Assembly (NCBI RefSeq): GCF_036013975.1
Contig: NZ_CP107904.1
Location: 1,488,001 to 1,552,000, forward strand
Source: Kitasatospora sp. NBC_00458
GTDB taxonomy: Bacteria > Actinomycetota > Actinomycetes > Streptomycetales > Streptomycetaceae
Length of the DNA stretch: 64,000 nt
Direction of reading: 5' to 3'
Part shown: positions 62,106-64,000 of the stretch, piece by piece
Numbering within the stretch: the first letter of the stretch is position 1
Layout of the letters: each line of letters starts with the position of its first letter
The notes under the pieces: model-generated
Told to the model about the DNA's origin: nothing
Database searches by the model: none
What the model saw: only the letters and a program-made list of their open reading frames with translations
Program-made: the position numbers and the translations under genes

Positions 62106-63039
62106 AGGCCCGCGGACGCGTGGCGTTCCCGGCGGCACGCGGCTCGGTGGTCTGCCGCACCTGGTCGGCGTCCCAGGCGATCAGCATCCGCAGCGCGTCG
62201 TCGGACGGGCTGCCCGGCTCGGCCGTGTAGGTCACCAGCGCCTGGTCCGGGTCGTCCGCCGGGCGCAGCGTCTCGTAGACCAGCTCCATCCGGCCCACCA
62301 GCGGGTGGCGGAAGCCCTTCAGTCCGGAGGTCTTGTCCCGCACCGGGTGCTCCGCCCACCAGTGGCGGAACTCCGCGCTGCGCATGGACAGTTCGCCGAT
62401 CAGCTCGATGAGCTTGGGGTCGTCGGGCCGGCGTCCGGCCTCCAGGTGCAGGAAGGCCGCGTTCTCCCGCGCGCAGCCGGCCCAGTCCTCGTAGAGCTCG
62501 CGGGAGGCGGGATCGAGGTAGGTGATGCGGGCGATGTTCCGCTCGGCCGGGTCGAGTGCGCCGTAGTCGCCGAGCAGGGCGACGGCGGGCCGGTTCCAGG
62601 CCAGGATGTCCATGCGGCGCCCCATCACGACGGCCGGGACGTCGATCATCGCGTCGAGCAGCCGGGCGAGCGTGGGCCGGACCCGCTGCGGGGCCGCGGC
62701 GGCGCGGGCCGCCGAGGCCCGGGCCGCCGGGGCGCCGCCGGGGCGTCCGCCGCCCGGCCTGGTGCGGGCGAGGCGGTGCAGGTGGCGGGCCTCCTCGTCG
62801 TCGAGGCGGAGGGCCCGGGCGACGGCGTCGAGCACGGCGTCCGAGGGGTTGCCGACCCGGCCCTGTTCGAGCCGGGTGTAGTAGTCGACGCTCACCCCCG
62901 CGAGCTGGGCGAGCTCCTCGCGGCGCAGCCCGGACACCCGGCGTCGGCCGCCGAAGTCCGGCAGGCCGACGTCCTCGGGCCGGAGCCTGGAGCGACGGGT
63001 CCGCAGGAACTCGTTGAGGCTGATCGCTGTGCTGCTCAT
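62104..63039 (-). CDS. XRE-family regulator with MmyB-like ligand-binding domain
   Basis: The 311-residue regulator begins LNEFLRTRRSRLRPEDVGLP, then GRRRVSGLRREELAQLAGVSVDYYTRLEQGR (helix-turn-helix, about residues 33-62). A PAS-like MmyB domain follows (VPAVVMGRRMDILAWNRPAVALLGDY and RHWWAEHPVR). This family is abundant in Streptomyces, usually divergent from or next to a short-chain dehydrogenase that it controls. Here an SDR lies upstream on the same strand, 100 bp away, with a large dyad between. The ribosome site is weak. Confidence 0.93.
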   Translation of the reverse strand: MSSTAISLNEFLRTRRSRLRPEDVGLPDFGGRRRVSGLRREELAQLAGVSVDYYTRLEQGRVGNPSDAVLDAVARALRLDDEEARHLHRLARTRPGGGRPGGAPAARASAARAAAAPQRVRPTLARLLDAMIDVPAVVMGRRMDILAWNRPAVALLGDYGALDPAERNIARITYLDPASRELYEDWAGCARENAAFLHLEAGRRPDDPKLIELIGELSMRSAEFRHWWAEHPVRDKTSGLKGFRHPLVGRMELVYETLRPADDPDQALVTYTAEPGSPSDDALRMLIAWDADQVRQTTEPRAAGNATRPRA

Positions 63040-63063
63040 ATGACGATTCTCTCTGCTCGGGGC

Positions 63064-63100
63064 CCCGTCAGCCTGGCCCTGGCAGGGCCAGGCTGACGGG
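63064..63100. terminator. 18-bp perfect inverted repeat between SDR and XRE genes
   Basis: Arms CCCGTCAGCCTGGCCCTG (63064-63081) and its exact complement (63083-63100) surround a single G. It follows the SDR stop by about 40 bp and precedes the XRE start by 25 bp, so it may end SDR transcription, bind a regulator, or both. Confidence 0.7.
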
Positions 63101-63139
63101 ACGGGCGGTTCGGGCCCGGCCGGGCGACCGGCGCCGGGC

Positions 63140-63952
63140 TCACCAGCCGCCCGCGACCGCCACCACGCCGCCGTCCACCACGAAGTCCTGCCCGGTGATG
63201 TAGGAGGAGCGCGCCGAGAGCAGGAAGGCCACCGTCTCCGCGATGTCCCCGGCCTCGCCCAGCCTGCCCAGCGGCACCTGGGCCAGCACGGCGTCCCGCT
63301 CGGACTGCTCGGTGATGACCTCCTCGAACATCTCGGTGACGATGTATCCCGGGCTCACCGAGTTGACCCGGATGCCGCGCCCGGCGAAGTCGCTGCCCAG
63401 GGTGCGGGCCAGGTTGTGGACGGCCGCCTTGGTCGCCGCGTAGACCGGGGCGTTGGGCAGGCCGCGGTGGAGCGTCCAGGAGGCGTTGAGGACGACGGAC
63501 CCGCCGCCGGCGGCCTCCAGCAGCGGCAGGGCGTGCTGGACGGTGAAGAAGACGCCCTTGAAGTTGACGTCCACGGTGTGGTCGAAGGACTTCTCGGTCA
63601 CCTCGGCCGGCAGCTCGAAGACGCCGACCCCGGCGTTGGCGAACACCCCGTCGAGGCGTCCGTGCCGCTCCCCCACCCGGTCGGCGAGGCGGGCGAGGTC
63701 GGCCGGCGCCGCCGAGTCGGCGCGCACGGCGAGCACCCGGTCGCCGGCGCCGAGCGCGGTCTCGGCGCGGCGCAGCCGCTCCTCGGAGCGGCCGGTGATG
63801 ACCACCTCGGCGCCGGAGGCGAGGAGGCGGCGTGCGGTGGCGAGGCCCATCCCGCTGGTGCCGCCGGTGATCAGCACGGTCTTTCCGGCGAACTCGCCGT
63901 CGGTGCCGGGGGTGTGGTCGCCGTTGTTCCTGGTTCCGCTGTTCTCGGTCAT
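63140..63952 (-). CDS. SDR family NAD(P)-dependent oxidoreductase
   Basis: The 270-residue enzyme is a classical short-chain dehydrogenase. It has the cofactor loop TGGTSGMGLA (about residues 29-38), NAG in VFANAGVGV, serine in VVLNASWTLH, and the catalytic YAATK. A C-terminal SSYITGQDFVVDGG is typical of FabG-like members. The first 20 residues (Asn/Gly/Thr-rich) are an extra tail. It probably reduces a keto compound and is likely controlled by the XRE regulator downstream. The remaining 48 bp of the window hold no gene. Confidence 0.92.
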   Translation of the reverse strand: MTENSGTRNNGDHTPGTDGEFAGKTVLITGGTSGMGLATARRLLASGAEVVITGRSEERLRRAETALGAGDRVLAVRADSAAPADLARLADRVGERHGRLDGVFANAGVGVFELPAEVTEKSFDHTVDVNFKGVFFTVQHALPLLEAAGGGSVVLNASWTLHRGLPNAPVYAATKAAVHNLARTLGSDFAGRGIRVNSVSPGYIVTEMFEEVITEQSERDAVLAQVPLGRLGEAGDIAETVAFLLSARSSYITGQDFVVDGGVVAVAGGW

Positions 63953-64000
63953 GGGTCAACCTTCGCGGCCGCCACCGGGGGCCTACCAGGCCCGATCGGA

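Overview
The window is chromosomal DNA of very high G+C content. It uses ATG, GTG and TTG starts, has many 4-bp stop/start overlaps, and shows protein families typical of Streptomycetaceae (Streptomyces or Kitasatospora): PAS-GAF-SpoIIE-HATPase phosphatases, RsbW/AbaA-like ATPases, an Rv1733c-like membrane protein, DUF5990, DUF5995 and DUF2785 proteins, and TIR/NACHT/WD40 giants. I saw no rRNA, tRNA, CRISPR array, insertion sequence or prophage, and no complete secondary-metabolite cluster. The genus is an inference from these families.

Layout. 0.2-9.9 kb: a large PAS/GAF/SpoIIE/HATPase stress-signalling phosphatase; a leftward group of a QueA-like enzyme, an SDR and an RluA-type pseudouridine synthase; then a membrane PP2C phosphatase, a DUF3224 and a DUF5995 protein. 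10-13.8 kb: GuaB1 (GMP reductase-like) facing an odd zinc-motif SDR-like protein, with a long palindrome between them, then a NUDIX hydrolase. 13.9-17.4 kb: a translationally coupled PadR / ABC ATPase / FtsX-permease operon with PadR-operator-like repeats. 18-24.8 kb: an Rv1733c-like protein, a GNAT enzyme, a small ribbon-helix-helix-like protein, a YoaK protein, asparagine synthetase, a DUF2785 protein and a TIGR01777 epimerase with a clear promoter and operator. 24.9-27.1 kb: a divergent XRE-cupin regulator and MFS exporter. 27.4-32.5 kb: the methylmalonyl-CoA mutase operon mutA-mutB-meaB.

32.5-34.8 kb: a visibly more AT-rich cassette in which an anti-sigma-like ATPase diverges from a quinol-monooxygenase-like and XRE-TPR regulator pair. 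The shared control region holds exact inverted repeats, one of which fills the -35/-10 spacer. 34.9-41 kb: Fe/Mn superoxide dismutase with a Nur-box-like site, then two tandem secreted M9 collagenases whose upstream control blocks are identical and identically spaced.

41-52 kb is the accessory region of most interest. A 1988-residue protein combines TIR, a metallophosphatase-like domain that has lost its metal ligands, NACHT, pentapeptide repeats and about 15 WD40 repeats; it is a likely conflict or immune protein. Beyond a divergent ArsB/SLC13-type transporter lies a three-gene operon (membrane protein, cupin-like protein, inositol-monophosphatase-like enzyme) of unknown role. At 52.38 kb a deletion scar joins the 3' halves of two formerly divergent genes, an NmrA-like oxidoreductase and an AraC regulator.

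52.9-64 kb: an ATP-grasp enzyme, a two-domain Lrp regulator divergent from a DHA2 exporter, an AdhP-type alcohol dehydrogenase, an ABC-2 exporter divergent from a NarL-type two-component system, an XRE regulator and an SDR. Convergent gene pairs are usually separated by long perfect hairpins.
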